Shown piece by piece: positions 61,101 to 63,015 of a DNA stretch of 64,000 nt. This DNA comes from Manduca sexta (taxonomy: Eukaryota > Arthropoda > Insecta > Lepidoptera > Sphingidae), in NCBI RefSeq assembly GCF_014839805.1, contig NC_051141.1:13834777-13898776 (forward strand), given 5' to 3'. Each line of letters starts with the position of its first letter. Position 1 is the first letter of the stretch. The notes beneath the pieces are model-generated. The model was not told the DNA's origin. It was given only the letters and a program-made list of their open reading frames with translations, and did not search any database. Position numbers and translations under genes: made by a program.

Positions 61101-63015
61101 AAACAAGAATATAATATAATACATTTAAGGAATAGAACAAACTAGGTATGTAGGATGTAGGAAATGTCTATACTAAAGATTTCAGGTTCCGACATAATTA
61201 TATGCATGTAGCACATTCCATAAACAATTTATACCAGGATAGTGACAATTTTGCTCGTCGGAGAAGTCCGAACAGTCATATATATTGTCACAGCGGCGAG
61301 AAAGCGGTATACACCGCCCATCGTAGCAGGTGAATTCCATTATATGACACGATCTGGTCACCACCGGAGATCGGGACGCTCTTGTCATGTACCATGCTGT
61401 GCATTATGGCTTTATTTTACATCTAAGCTTTTAATATATTTATTAGGCTAGAGAACACACTTATGTGAAAACAGTCTATATGGTAGATCACAAATAACAA
61501 AAGCGATCATGGTAACAAAATATCTTTTATGTAAAGACAAAGGCCGTGTCAGTCATATTGACTGCATTCACGTGCATGTTAAGTGGTTCTTTTGAAAAAG
61601 CTAGTTTATTATGTCATTAATAACGATTAATAACTATAGTACCTATAGTGCTCTTAGAATAATCTTGGTGCTAATTGTGTGCCACATTAACCGTGCCCAG
61701 ATTTGTCAGTGCAATTAAGTTAGATAATCGGTGTTTATGTGCTTTGATTAGCAGCTCAGAAAGCGGTGTTTAAAATACAGCTAAATTATAATAGTTTATT
61801 CTCTCCTATTTCCAGAGTAGCAGTATGAGTCTACTTATCCCTGGATATGTCGAACAAAGTATAGACCAATATGAAATTAAGAACTTTTTATGTTATTATA
61901 TTTGATACCGTATTTTTAGCTTATGGTTGATCCAGCCGTGGTTATCCTTATTAAAGTTAACAAATCTTAAAATAGTAATACATTAAAGTCATAATATTAA
62001 TATGTTTGTTGCTTTGTAAATTAATACAGTGTGTAGATAAAAATATTTTAAGAAAGTATCTTGTATAATTCACAATGATACAACATACATTTTTTAATGT
62101 TGATTATCGATTGAACTGATGTCTATCGCAAATAATAGATTACTTGTTTTTAGAGTTTGCTATAATGCGAATTGTAACAGAAACTTACGGCAGTTTTCTT
62201 CATCAGATCCGTCTGTACAGTCCAATTGTCCGTCGCAAGTGAACTGCACATCAACGCACGTTCCGTCGTGGCAAGTAAACTGAGAGCTCGAACAAGTGCC
62301 TGAAAGATTAACACATCGAATTTATAGAAATTACACTAAAGAATAGATTTTTGTACAATATTCAGCATTTGAGATATTATTAGTGGGTAAAGGTGTGCCC
62401 GAAACTCTGAACGGATTAAAGGTGGCTCAATAATCTTTACATTTATTCAAATGCACTAGTAGGTCAAACTGCTTCGTATATGTAGCAATTTATATGTACC
62501 TATACTATGTCATAAACAAGTGCATATATGCATTCTTTAATAATGAGTCTATGGATAATTTTGATATTAGAATTTCAGTTGATTGGTATTCACGTTAAAT
62601 TATATGCATAACTTACCCGATGTAGGGACCAAGGTGGTGTTACAATTTTGTTCATCGTTTCCACTAGGACACTCCTTAATGCCGTTGCACTTTTGAGCAA
62701 TGTTGAGACACTCGCCATTGTCACACCTGTAAACAAAACAATGAATATTTATGTGACAGCGGTCGGTCACTCATATGTATATCGCACATTCGCATATCCA
62801 GCTCAAACAAAAATCACCAATATAAATTTCGCTAAGTGCAGTAATAGCATAGCATTGCATTGGTGTAATAACGCTGATGGATCCAAGTTACCTGAAGTCG
62901 CTAGGCCTGTCGCAATTGTCACAGTTCAGTTCATCCGAACCGTCCGAGCAATCGGGCACGGAGTTGCAAATGAGCTGATCGTCCAGACATTTCCCGTCAC
63001 ACTCGTGGTTGCAAC
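13038..63015 (-). CDS. trol: Perlecan (basement-membrane heparan sulfate proteoglycan core protein), 64 exons, 5' incomplete
   Basis: Secreted modular proteoglycan of basement membranes. The family binds laminin, collagen IV and nidogen networks and, through heparan sulfate, growth factors (known for perlecan/trol). Seen here: 64 exons in one continuous frame, about 3,937 codons, with all 63 junctions phase-matched. Approximate residues in the partial protein: LDLa 1-5 (1-200), disordered insert (205-658), LDLa 6 (660-698), Ig 1 (700-792), LDLa 7-9 (795-922), Ig 2 (922-1020), laminin EGF with three laminin IV modules (1025-2023), about 12 Ig modules (2024-3240) with an LDLa cassette at 2991-3052, then LamG1, two EGFs, LamG2, two EGFs and LamG3 (3240-3937). 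The stop TAA is at 13038-13040. No start codon or signal peptide is visible, so more exons lie beyond 64000. Introns not listed separately hold nothing I could recognise. The order matches perlecan and no other family. No AATAAA close to the stop is compelling. Confidence 0.96.
13932..14080 (+). mobile_element. SINE 3' part
   Basis: CACATCATGGGACGGAACAC, then GGTTGCGCCTCTGCATACC and GAATGCGTGATG before a GT repeat. The head is missing. In the intron between trol window exons 63 and 64. Confidence 0.55.
14388..14566 (-). mobile_element. MITE copy 1 (GGGCCCTTATTCT ends, about 180 bp)
   Basis: Same sequence as 32376-32554 and 40200-40378 but inverted. Termini GGGCCCTTATTCT and AGAATAAGGCCCC. 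Lies 14 bp inside the intron after trol window exon 63. Confidence 0.9.
14581..14698 (-). CDS. trol: trol window exon 63: LamG3
   Basis: [16 protein letters not shown], then NIYIG. Donor gtgagt. A MITE begins only 14 bp into the following intron. Confidence 0.93.
15317..15414 (-). CDS. trol: trol window exon 62: LamG3
   Basis: [13 protein letters not shown] and LVNDGERHQ (the conserved D-G-x-W/R-H region). Donor gtacgc. Confidence 0.93.
15624..15821 (-). CDS. trol: trol window exon 61: start of LamG3
   Basis: [16 protein letters not shown] and DGVLLYQRE are LamG. Very GC-rich third positions. Phase 1-1. Confidence 0.94.
16022..16280 (-). CDS. trol: trol window exon 60: EGF 3 and EGF 4
   Basis: [19 protein letters not shown] and [11 protein letters not shown] with [12 protein letters not shown]. 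Phase 0 in, phase 1 out, donor gtgagt. Confidence 0.94.
16678..16734 (-). CDS. trol: trol window exon 59: 57-bp exon ending LamG2
   Basis: Encodes [19 protein letters not shown] between tcag and gtgcgt. Phase 0-0. It is the usual LamG C-terminal helix-like tail before the next EGF. Confidence 0.88.
17414..17518 (-). CDS. trol: trol window exon 58: LamG2 end strand
   Basis: PMFVGGVDD and GFSGCIRD are the terminal LamG motif with its Cys. Phase 0-0, donor gtaagt. Confidence 0.93.
17663..17808 (-). CDS. trol: trol window exon 57: LamG2
   Basis: [20 protein letters not shown], then [10 protein letters not shown]. Donor gtgcgt, phase 0. Confidence 0.93.
18079..18311 (-). CDS. trol: trol window exon 56: LamG2
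   Basis: [21 protein letters not shown] and [10 protein letters not shown] are the LamG core strands. Phase 2 in, phase 1 out. Confidence 0.94.
18391..18636 (+). mobile_element. Helitron-like element fragment
   Basis: Starts TATAAAGCTGAAGAGTTTG and shares the middle (CAATCATGTATGACAGAATT) with the copies at 1195 and 45309. The 3' end is missing. In the intron between trol window exons 55 and 56. Confidence 0.6.
18739..18908 (-). CDS. trol: trol window exon 55: EGF 1 and EGF 2
   Basis: [15 protein letters not shown] and [11 protein letters not shown] with [12 protein letters not shown], two EGF repeats between LamG1 and LamG2 as in perlecan domain V. Confidence 0.93.
19230..19365 (-). CDS. 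trol: trol window exon 54: end of LamG1, start of EGF 1
   Basis: [12 protein letters not shown] ends the LamG with its Cys. [13 protein letters not shown] opens the first EGF. Confidence 0.93.
19566..19707 (-). CDS. trol: trol window exon 53: LamG1
   Basis: [16 protein letters not shown] is the conserved LamG strand. Ends TCTGG before a gtaagt donor, phase 2. Confidence 0.93.
19841..20032 (-). CDS. trol: trol window exon 52: LamG1 core
   Basis: [20 protein letters not shown] and WHTIRISRT are laminin G signatures. Phase 1-1. Confidence 0.94.
20187..20394 (-). CDS. trol: trol window exon 51: end of Ig 14, start of LamG1
   Basis: [16 protein letters not shown] completes the last Ig. [12 protein letters not shown], then [10 protein letters not shown] starts the first laminin G module of domain V. 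Confidence 0.94.
20640..20890 (+). mobile_element. tRNA-derived SINE
   Basis: Head with GATTGCATAGTTGTACTG and a B-box-like GGGATTAAATCCC. The tail with TGCACCTCTGCC and AATGCGTGTTTG is shared with 13932 and 26470. In the intron between trol window exons 50 and 51. Confidence 0.55.
20915..21084 (-). CDS. trol: trol window exon 50: start of Ig 14
   Basis: [20 protein letters not shown]. Phase 1 in, phase 0 out, donor gtgagc. Confidence 0.93.
21714..21840 (-). CDS. trol: trol window exon 49: end of Ig 13
   Basis: [19 protein letters not shown] closes Ig 13. Phase 0 in, phase 1 out, donor gtaagt. The acceptor lies only about 40 bp upstream (in transcript sense) of the LINE's AT-rich tail. Confidence 0.93.
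22216..22241 (+). repeat. maT left terminal inverted repeat
   Basis: Imperfect inverted match to 23497-23522 with about four mismatches. Abuts a TA target duplication. Confidence 0.85.
22340..23380 (-). CDS. maT/mariner-family transposase, apparently intact
   Basis: 346 residues from the MVWGDKENR start; an upstream in-frame ATG at 23434 would add 18. Cut-and-paste transposase acting on the terminal repeats. An N-terminal helix-turn-helix region with a GRPR linker motif is followed by the catalytic D in LFTDEKIFT, the second D in FQQDSAPGH and the third D in NPLDYDLW. I count 37 residues between the second and third, so DD37D, the maT clade known from Lepidoptera, rather than DD34D mariner or DD34E Tc1. 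No stop or frameshift was seen. Confidence 0.93.
   Translation of the reverse strand: MVWGDKENRIAVIALHKVGMEPNAIFKTLHTLGISKMFVYRAINRYNETSSVCDRKRSGRPRSVRTKKVVKAVRERIRRNPVRKQKILSREMKIAPRTMSRILKDDLGLAAYKRRTGHFLTDNLKKNRVVKSKQLLKRYAKGGHRKILFTDEKIFTIEQHFNKQNDRIYAQSSKEASQLVDRVQRGHYPTSVMVWWGVSYEGVTEPYFCEKGIKTSAQVYQDTILEKVVKPLNITMFNNQVWSFQQDSAPGHKARSTQSWLESNVSDFIRAEDWPSSSPDLNPLDYDLWSVLESTACSKRHDNLESLKQSIRLAVKNFPMERVRASIDNWPHRLKDCIAANGDHFE
23497..23522 (-). repeat. maT right terminal inverted repeat
   Basis: Partner of the repeat at 22216-22241. Abuts TA at 23523-23524. Confidence 0.85.
23548..24897 (-). pseudogene. LINE reverse transcriptase, N-terminally truncated, frame open
   Basis: 449 codons without a stop. 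Visible RT motifs in order: [44 protein letters not shown], the catalytic [17 protein letters not shown] and a C-terminal region with LRRLRNFLP and a DYADASY motif. The endonuclease domain and ORF1 are absent, so the copy is dead despite the open frame. The many intact codons suggest a fairly recent insertion. Confidence 0.88.
25047..25198 (-). CDS. trol: trol window exon 48: start of Ig 13
   Basis: [22 protein letters not shown] gives the Cys and Trp. Phase 1 in, phase 0 out, donor gtgagt. The next intron holds the LINE and maT insertions. Confidence 0.93.
25684..26010 (-). other. Unassigned 108-codon open frame in a trol intron
   Basis: Minus strand, uninterrupted, containing [17 protein letters not shown] and [19 protein letters not shown]. 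The last stretch is faintly like a mitochondrial-carrier repeat, but I cannot assign it. It may be a retrocopy fragment or chance. Confidence 0.2.
26470..26550 (+). mobile_element. SINE tail fragment
   Basis: GGTTGCGCCTCTGCATAAT and AATGCGTGATGTGTG match the SINE tail at 13932-14080. Confidence 0.5.
28053..28235 (-). CDS. trol: trol window exon 47: isolated LDLa cassette within the Ig array
   Basis: 183-bp phase 1-1 exon. [16 protein letters not shown] and [12 protein letters not shown] form a clear LDLa, then about 25 residues with no domain. Flanking exons 46 and 48 also join in frame if it is skipped. The acceptor (cgctcgcaaag) is weak, so alternative inclusion is plausible (inference). 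Confidence 0.82.
28717..28986 (-). CDS. trol: trol window exon 46: Ig module 12
   Basis: Complete module on a phase 1-1 exon: [20 protein letters not shown] and [15 protein letters not shown]. Strongly GC-rich at third positions compared with neighbouring introns. Confidence 0.94.
29354..29481 (-). CDS. trol: trol window exon 45: end of Ig 11
   Basis: [17 protein letters not shown] is the strand F signature. Phase 2 in, phase 1 out. Confidence 0.93.
29939..30168 (-). CDS. trol: trol window exon 44: end of Ig 10, start of Ig 11
   Basis: [16 protein letters not shown] ends Ig 10. [18 protein letters not shown] starts Ig 11. Donor gtatga. Confidence 0.93.
30596..30695 (-). CDS. trol: trol window exon 43: Ig 10 core
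   Basis: [13 protein letters not shown] gives the Cys and Trp of the Ig fold. GSTLLIYN precedes a gtgagt donor. Contains an N-x-T sequon. Confidence 0.92.
30816..31136 (-). mobile_element. tRNA-derived SINE (Metulj-like), full length
   Basis: In minus sense it starts with a tRNA-like head: A-box region TAGCCTAGTTGGGTATGG and B box GGTTCAAATCCC. The body carries GGACTAAGGCCTAATCCC and ends near ACAGGGCTGATAT. The same body recurs at 33368-33594. Confidence 0.8.
31364..31481 (-). CDS. trol: trol window exon 42: linker and first strands of Ig 10
   Basis: [18 protein letters not shown] linker followed by [12 protein letters not shown]. Acceptor cgttttcaaag, donor gtaaga. The Ig 10 Cys comes from the next exon. 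Confidence 0.88.
32030..32209 (-). CDS. trol: trol window exon 41: end of Ig 9
   Basis: [16 protein letters not shown], then a Gly/Asp linker. Phase 1-1. Confidence 0.93.
32262..32345 (-). mobile_element. SINE tail fragment
   Basis: AATTTTCGCCGTAATTTTCC and CCATCCCATGATTTTAAAG match, in reverse, the tail seen at 13955. Lies next to MITE copy 2. Confidence 0.4.
32376..32554 (+). mobile_element. MITE copy 2 (about 180 bp)
   Basis: Begins GGGGCCTTATTCTCTATCCC and ends CAGAATAAGGGCCC. Over 90% like copies 1 and 3 by eye. In the intron between trol window exons 40 and 41. Confidence 0.9.
32729..32940 (-). CDS. trol: trol window exon 40: end of Ig 8, start of Ig 9
   Basis: [14 protein letters not shown] ends Ig 8. 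[18 protein letters not shown] starts Ig 9. The usual Trp of strand C is Ser here. Confidence 0.93.
33170..33350 (-). CDS. trol: trol window exon 39: start of Ig 8
   Basis: [20 protein letters not shown] with an HTHIRPN tail. Donor gtgagt, phase 2 out. Confidence 0.93.
33368..33594 (-). mobile_element. Truncated SINE of the same family
   Basis: Body matches 30816-31040 (CCTCCTCTACTACTGAGAGG on the plus strand). The tRNA-like head is missing. In the intron between trol window exons 38 and 39. Confidence 0.8.
33915..34065 (-). CDS. trol: trol window exon 38: end of Ig 7
   Basis: [18 protein letters not shown] is the strand F region of Ig 7. Phase 0 in, phase 1 out. Confidence 0.93.
34768..34899 (-). 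other. Coding-like island in a trol intron (possible alternative exon)
   Basis: 44 codons with ordinary codon use, starting CACGGC after a possible gcgag acceptor and closing with TAG at 34768-34770. It reads [14 protein letters not shown] and [15 protein letters not shown]. The phase (0) fits the end of trol window exon 37, so an alternative terminal exon would join in frame. No domain recognised. The acceptor is poor. Confidence 0.25.
34953..35238 (-). CDS. trol: trol window exon 37: end of Ig 6, start of Ig 7
   Basis: [16 protein letters not shown] closes Ig 6. [20 protein letters not shown] opens Ig 7. Phase 0 out, donor gtgagc. Confidence 0.94.
35312..35503 (-). CDS. trol: trol window exon 36: end of Ig 5, start of Ig 6
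   Basis: [15 protein letters not shown] completes Ig 5. [11 protein letters not shown] and SIDWVR open Ig 6. Confidence 0.94.
35617..35833 (-). CDS. trol: trol window exon 35: Ig module 5
   Basis: [19 protein letters not shown] and REEDSGEYR. The closing Cys comes from the next exon. Phase 1 in, phase 2 out. Confidence 0.94.
36503..36832 (-). CDS. trol: trol window exon 34: Ig module 4
   Basis: Phase 1-1 exon. A Ser/Pro/Thr-rich leader is followed by [21 protein letters not shown] and [12 protein letters not shown], a complete I-set Ig. Confidence 0.94.
37583..37891 (-). CDS. trol: trol window exon 33: Ig-like module 3
   Basis: Whole module on one phase 1-1 exon. [12 protein letters not shown] gives the first Cys and [13 protein letters not shown] the second. 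The core Trp of strand C is replaced by LIIKFYHEG, so this is a divergent Ig. Confidence 0.88.
38362..38548 (-). CDS. trol: trol window exon 32: last laminin EGF repeats (GC donor)
   Basis: [20 protein letters not shown] and [14 protein letters not shown]. The exon ends CTAG and the intron begins gcaagt, a GC-AG intron. The reading phase into exon 33 (G then GC TTA) supports this and no GT donor fits. Confidence 0.9.
38679..38897 (-). CDS. trol: trol window exon 31: laminin IV module 3, end
   Basis: [10 protein letters not shown], then [17 protein letters not shown], the usual helical end of laminin IV. Phase 0-0, donor gtgagt. Confidence 0.92.
39165..39316 (-). mobile_element. tRNA-derived SINE
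   Basis: Minus sense: A-box-like GATGGTGTAGTTGTAATGCG and B box GGTTTCGAATCCCGGG, then a short body. In the intron between trol window exons 30 and 31. Confidence 0.65.
39565..39728 (-). CDS. trol: trol window exon 30: laminin IV module 3, middle
   Basis: [16 protein letters not shown] carries the S-Y-G-G core. Donor gtaagt, phase 0 out. Confidence 0.92.
39960..40440 (+). pseudogene. LINE RT C-terminal fragment, interrupted by a MITE
   Basis: Plus strand reads [20 protein letters not shown], then [17 protein letters not shown], typical of the C terminus of lepidopteran LINE polymerases. The reading resumes after the 179-bp MITE (40200-40378) as [12 protein letters not shown]. Located in the intron between trol window exons 29 and 30. 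Confidence 0.6.
40200..40378 (+). mobile_element. MITE copy 3 (about 180 bp), inserted in a LINE fragment
   Basis: Same ends and orientation as copy 2. Interrupts the decayed LINE frame at 39960-40440, so it is younger than that LINE. Confidence 0.9.
40716..40911 (-). CDS. trol: trol window exon 29: laminin IV module 3, start
   Basis: [13 protein letters not shown], then YWSLPVFPG at the exon end, matching the same position in the other two modules. Phase 0 in, phase 1 out. Confidence 0.92.
41184..41361 (-). CDS. trol: trol window exon 28: laminin EGF repeats
   Basis: [19 protein letters not shown] and [14 protein letters not shown]. The latter is the half-EGF that leads into the third laminin IV module. 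Confidence 0.93.
41763..41875 (-). CDS. trol: trol window exon 27: laminin EGF
   Basis: [19 protein letters not shown] is the second half of a laminin EGF. Phase 0 in, phase 2 out. Confidence 0.93.
42201..42291 (-). CDS. trol: trol window exon 26: laminin EGF
   Basis: [20 protein letters not shown] is a textbook laminin EGF opening. Donor gtgagt. Confidence 0.93.
42340..42400 (+). mobile_element. 5' end remnant resembling the Helitron-like family
   Basis: TATAAAGCTAAAGATTTG and a following GTGCTAAT echo the start of the larger copies. Short and weak. Confidence 0.3.
42511..42744 (-). CDS. trol: trol window exon 25: end of laminin IV 2 and laminin EGF
   Basis: [17 protein letters not shown] closes the laminin IV fold. 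[20 protein letters not shown] restarts laminin EGF. Confidence 0.93.
43026..43123 (-). CDS. trol: trol window exon 24: laminin IV module 2, continued
   Basis: LTFHYSG and a following basic segment ending EKEWQ. Phase 0 in, phase 2 out, donor gtgagt. Confidence 0.9.
43328..43442 (-). CDS. trol: trol window exon 23: laminin IV module 2, middle
   Basis: [14 protein letters not shown] is the laminin IV core motif. Donor gtaagt, phase 0 out. Confidence 0.92.
43560..43811 (-). CDS. trol: trol window exon 22: laminin EGF half and start of laminin IV module 2
   Basis: [18 protein letters not shown], then a non-cysteine stretch with VYYWSLPK, the usual entry of a laminin IV module. Confidence 0.92.
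44200..44415 (-). CDS. trol: trol window exon 21: laminin EGF repeats
   Basis: [18 protein letters not shown] and [16 protein letters not shown] are canonical laminin EGF sequence. Phase 2-2. Confidence 0.93.
45309..46292 (+). mobile_element. Helitron-like element with internal tandem array
   Basis: Begins TATAAAGCTGAAGAGTTTG and ends CGGGCAAAAGCTAGT. Homologous along its length to 1195-1671 except for an expanded block of five 123-bp units. Lies in the intron between trol window exons 20 and 21. Confidence 0.65.
45342..45954 (+). repeat. Five tandem copies of a 122-123 bp unit
   Basis: Units start at 45342, 45465, 45588, 45710 and 45833, each opening CTAATCTCAGGAACTACC and closing in GGAGCGGAGCAGTAA with few differences. 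It is an internal amplification of the 5' part of the Helitron-like element. The single-copy version is at 1195-1671. Confidence 0.92.
47378..47586 (-). CDS. trol: trol window exon 20: laminin EGF repeats
   Basis: [20 protein letters not shown] and VICDCNPG are laminin EGF. The donor after CCTGG is gtatgt. It leaves phase 2, which the next exon requires. Confidence 0.92.
47768..47936 (-). CDS. trol: trol window exon 19: end of laminin IV 1 and laminin EGF
   Basis: [10 protein letters not shown] completes the module. [19 protein letters not shown] begins the second half of the split laminin EGF. Donor gtatga. Confidence 0.92.
47971..48221. mobile_element. TTAA-flanked MITE, about 251 bp
   Basis: Bounded by TTAA at 47967-47970 and 48222-48225. 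Long inverted repeats: CTCAAGGTCCATTTTCATAC on the left and its near-perfect complement on the right, continuing for about 60 bp through a GTAACTAAACAA block. TTAA suggests piggyBac-type mobilisation (inference). Confidence 0.85.
48348..48490 (-). CDS. trol: trol window exon 18: laminin IV module 1, continued
   Basis: LTPENW and DIMMT are typical of the C-terminal half of laminin IV. Phase 0 in, phase 2 out. Confidence 0.92.
48758..48940 (-). CDS. trol: trol window exon 17: laminin IV module 1, middle
   Basis: Phase 0-0. [19 protein letters not shown] is the laminin IV signature (the L-x-S-Y-G-G core). Donor gtattt. Confidence 0.92.
49069..49285 (-). CDS. trol: trol window exon 16: laminin EGF fragment and start of laminin IV module 1
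   Basis: [17 protein letters not shown] is the usual laminin EGF half-repeat before a laminin IV (domain B) module. A non-cysteine stretch follows. Donor gtaagt. Confidence 0.92.
49727..49848 (-). CDS. trol: trol window exon 15: Ig 2 C-terminal half and link to laminin EGF
   Basis: [14 protein letters not shown] closes Ig 2. [10 protein letters not shown] opens the cysteine-rich laminin region. Phase 0 in, phase 2 out. Confidence 0.92.
50125..50321 (-). CDS. trol: trol window exon 14: Ig 2 N-terminal half
   Basis: [15 protein letters not shown] and [10 protein letters not shown] give the Cys and Trp of an Ig module. Ends in phase 0 at CPDMQ, donor gtaagt. Confidence 0.92.
50493..50744 (-). 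CDS. trol: trol window exon 13: LDLa repeats 8 and 9
   Basis: One exon carries two LDLa modules: [15 protein letters not shown] with [11 protein letters not shown], and [16 protein letters not shown] with [11 protein letters not shown]. Phase 1-1, donor gtgagc. Confidence 0.93.
50972..51109 (-). CDS. trol: trol window exon 12: LDLa repeat 7
   Basis: Phase 1-1 exon: [16 protein letters not shown], then [12 protein letters not shown]. Donor gtgagt. Confidence 0.92.
51341..51434 (-). CDS. trol: trol window exon 11: Ig 1 C-terminal half
   Basis: Encodes [12 protein letters not shown], the D-x-G-x-Y-x-C signature of Ig strand F, then strand G ([10 protein letters not shown]). Phase 0 in, phase 1 out. 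Confidence 0.92.
51848..51981 (-). CDS. trol: trol window exon 10: Ig 1 core
   Basis: Contains the first Ig cysteine (VFRCRDEG) and the Trp of strand C (VRWIRQGG). Phase 1 in, phase 0 out, donor gtaagt. Confidence 0.92.
51982..55059. other. Large trol intron (window exons 9-10)
   Basis: 3.1 kb. Holds the SINE at 53378-53600 and a short perfect hairpin near 54294-54328 (GGATTGGTATTTAT and its complement). Otherwise AT-rich with nothing recognised. Confidence 0.5.
53378..53600 (-). mobile_element. tRNA-derived SINE
   Basis: Minus sense: GATGACGTAGTTGTATT then B box GGTTCGATCCC. The tail has CACATCATGGGACGGAA, shared with 13955-14075. Confidence 0.65.
55060..55113 (-). CDS. trol: trol window exon 9: first strand of Ig 1
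   Basis: 54-bp exon, acceptor ttcacag, donor gtgagt. Encodes [18 protein letters not shown], which joins in frame to [12 protein letters not shown] of the next exon and completes the N-terminal part of an Ig module. Confidence 0.87.
55114..56145. other. trol intron (window exons 8-9), no feature seen
   Basis: About 1 kb of AT-rich DNA with chance frames only. Confidence 0.5.
56146..56265 (-). CDS. trol: trol window exon 8: LDLa repeat 6
   Basis: Phase 1-1 exon with a full LDLa: [17 protein letters not shown], then [13 protein letters not shown]. Acceptor gtatgtcag, donor gtacct. Confidence 0.92.
56776..56856 (-). CDS. trol: trol window exon 7: short Gly/Ser linker
   Basis: 81-bp phase 1-1 exon encoding a Gly/Ser/Tyr linker with three Ser-Gly pairs ([13 protein letters not shown]). 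It continues the disordered region and is another candidate glycosaminoglycan attachment stretch. Donor gtagtt is mediocre. Confidence 0.85.
57778..57812 (+). mobile_element. 3' end remnant of a Helitron-like element
   Basis: GCGGAACCGCAAGCAAAAGC followed by TAGT, matching the termini of the larger copies. No clear 5' part. Confidence 0.4.
57963..59096 (-). CDS. trol: trol window exon 6: 378-residue disordered Gly/Asp/Asn-rich repeat exon
   Basis: Single 1,134-bp phase 1-1 exon. The N-terminal third is acidic and proline-rich, with a run of six Asp and repeated QY, PQYGG and RGD tripeptides (NNRGDQ, PPRGDD, SPRGDG). The rest is about a dozen imperfect copies of an 18-residue unit, consensus [18 protein letters not shown], visible in DNA as a 54-bp repeat. 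Ser-Gly pairs such as DGSGG and YGSGV could carry glycosaminoglycan (inference). No folded domain or cysteine is seen. Donor gttgaa is weak. Long antisense frames across it are artefacts of the repeat. Confidence 0.9.
58008..58500 (-). repeat. 54-bp coding minisatellite inside trol exon 6
   Basis: About nine to twelve imperfect head-to-tail copies of a 54-bp unit encoding the 18-residue [13 protein letters not shown] repeat. Third positions and a few codons vary, and the last two units are shorter. The array is likely prone to copy-number change. Confidence 0.85.
59187..59456 (-). CDS. trol: trol window exon 5: LDLa repeat 5 and Pro/Thr-rich linker
   Basis: Phase 1-1 exon. LDLa with [15 protein letters not shown] and [12 protein letters not shown], then about 50 residues rich in Thr, Pro and Ser that read like an O-glycosylated spacer, ending FGSSGS at the junction. 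The Ser-Gly near the end is a possible glycosaminoglycan site (inference). Confidence 0.92.
59457..61234. other. trol intron (window exons 4-5), no feature seen
   Basis: 1.8 kb AT-rich. No repeat family or exon recognised. Confidence 0.5.
61235..61378 (-). CDS. trol: trol window exon 4: LDLa repeat 4
   Basis: Encodes [20 protein letters not shown], then [12 protein letters not shown], a full LDLa. Donor gtataa. The acceptor is uncertain: tgacaagag ending at 61379 keeps phase 1, but its pyrimidine tract is poor. The 5' edge may therefore be off by some tens of bases. Confidence 0.78.
62189..62299 (-). CDS. trol: trol window exon 3: LDLa repeat 3
   Basis: One complete LDLa module on a symmetrical phase 1-1 exon: [11 protein letters not shown], then [12 protein letters not shown]. 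Donor gtaagt. It could be skipped without frame loss. Confidence 0.92.
62617..62726 (-). CDS. trol: trol window exon 2: rest of LDLa repeat 2
   Basis: Phase 2 entry, phase 1 exit, donor gtaagt. Reads [15 protein letters not shown], then [11 protein letters not shown]. The central SDE of the usual motif is GNDE here. A short Thr-rich linker follows. Confidence 0.9.
62892..63015 (-). CDS. trol: trol window exon 1: LDLa repeat 1 and start of repeat 2
   Basis: Acceptor ttttcaag; the first two bases finish a codon from an exon outside the window. Encodes [12 protein letters not shown] and [12 protein letters not shown], a typical LDLa with the SDGSDE calcium-site motif, then CDRPSDF of the next repeat. 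Ends in phase 2 at a gtaact donor. Confidence 0.9.
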
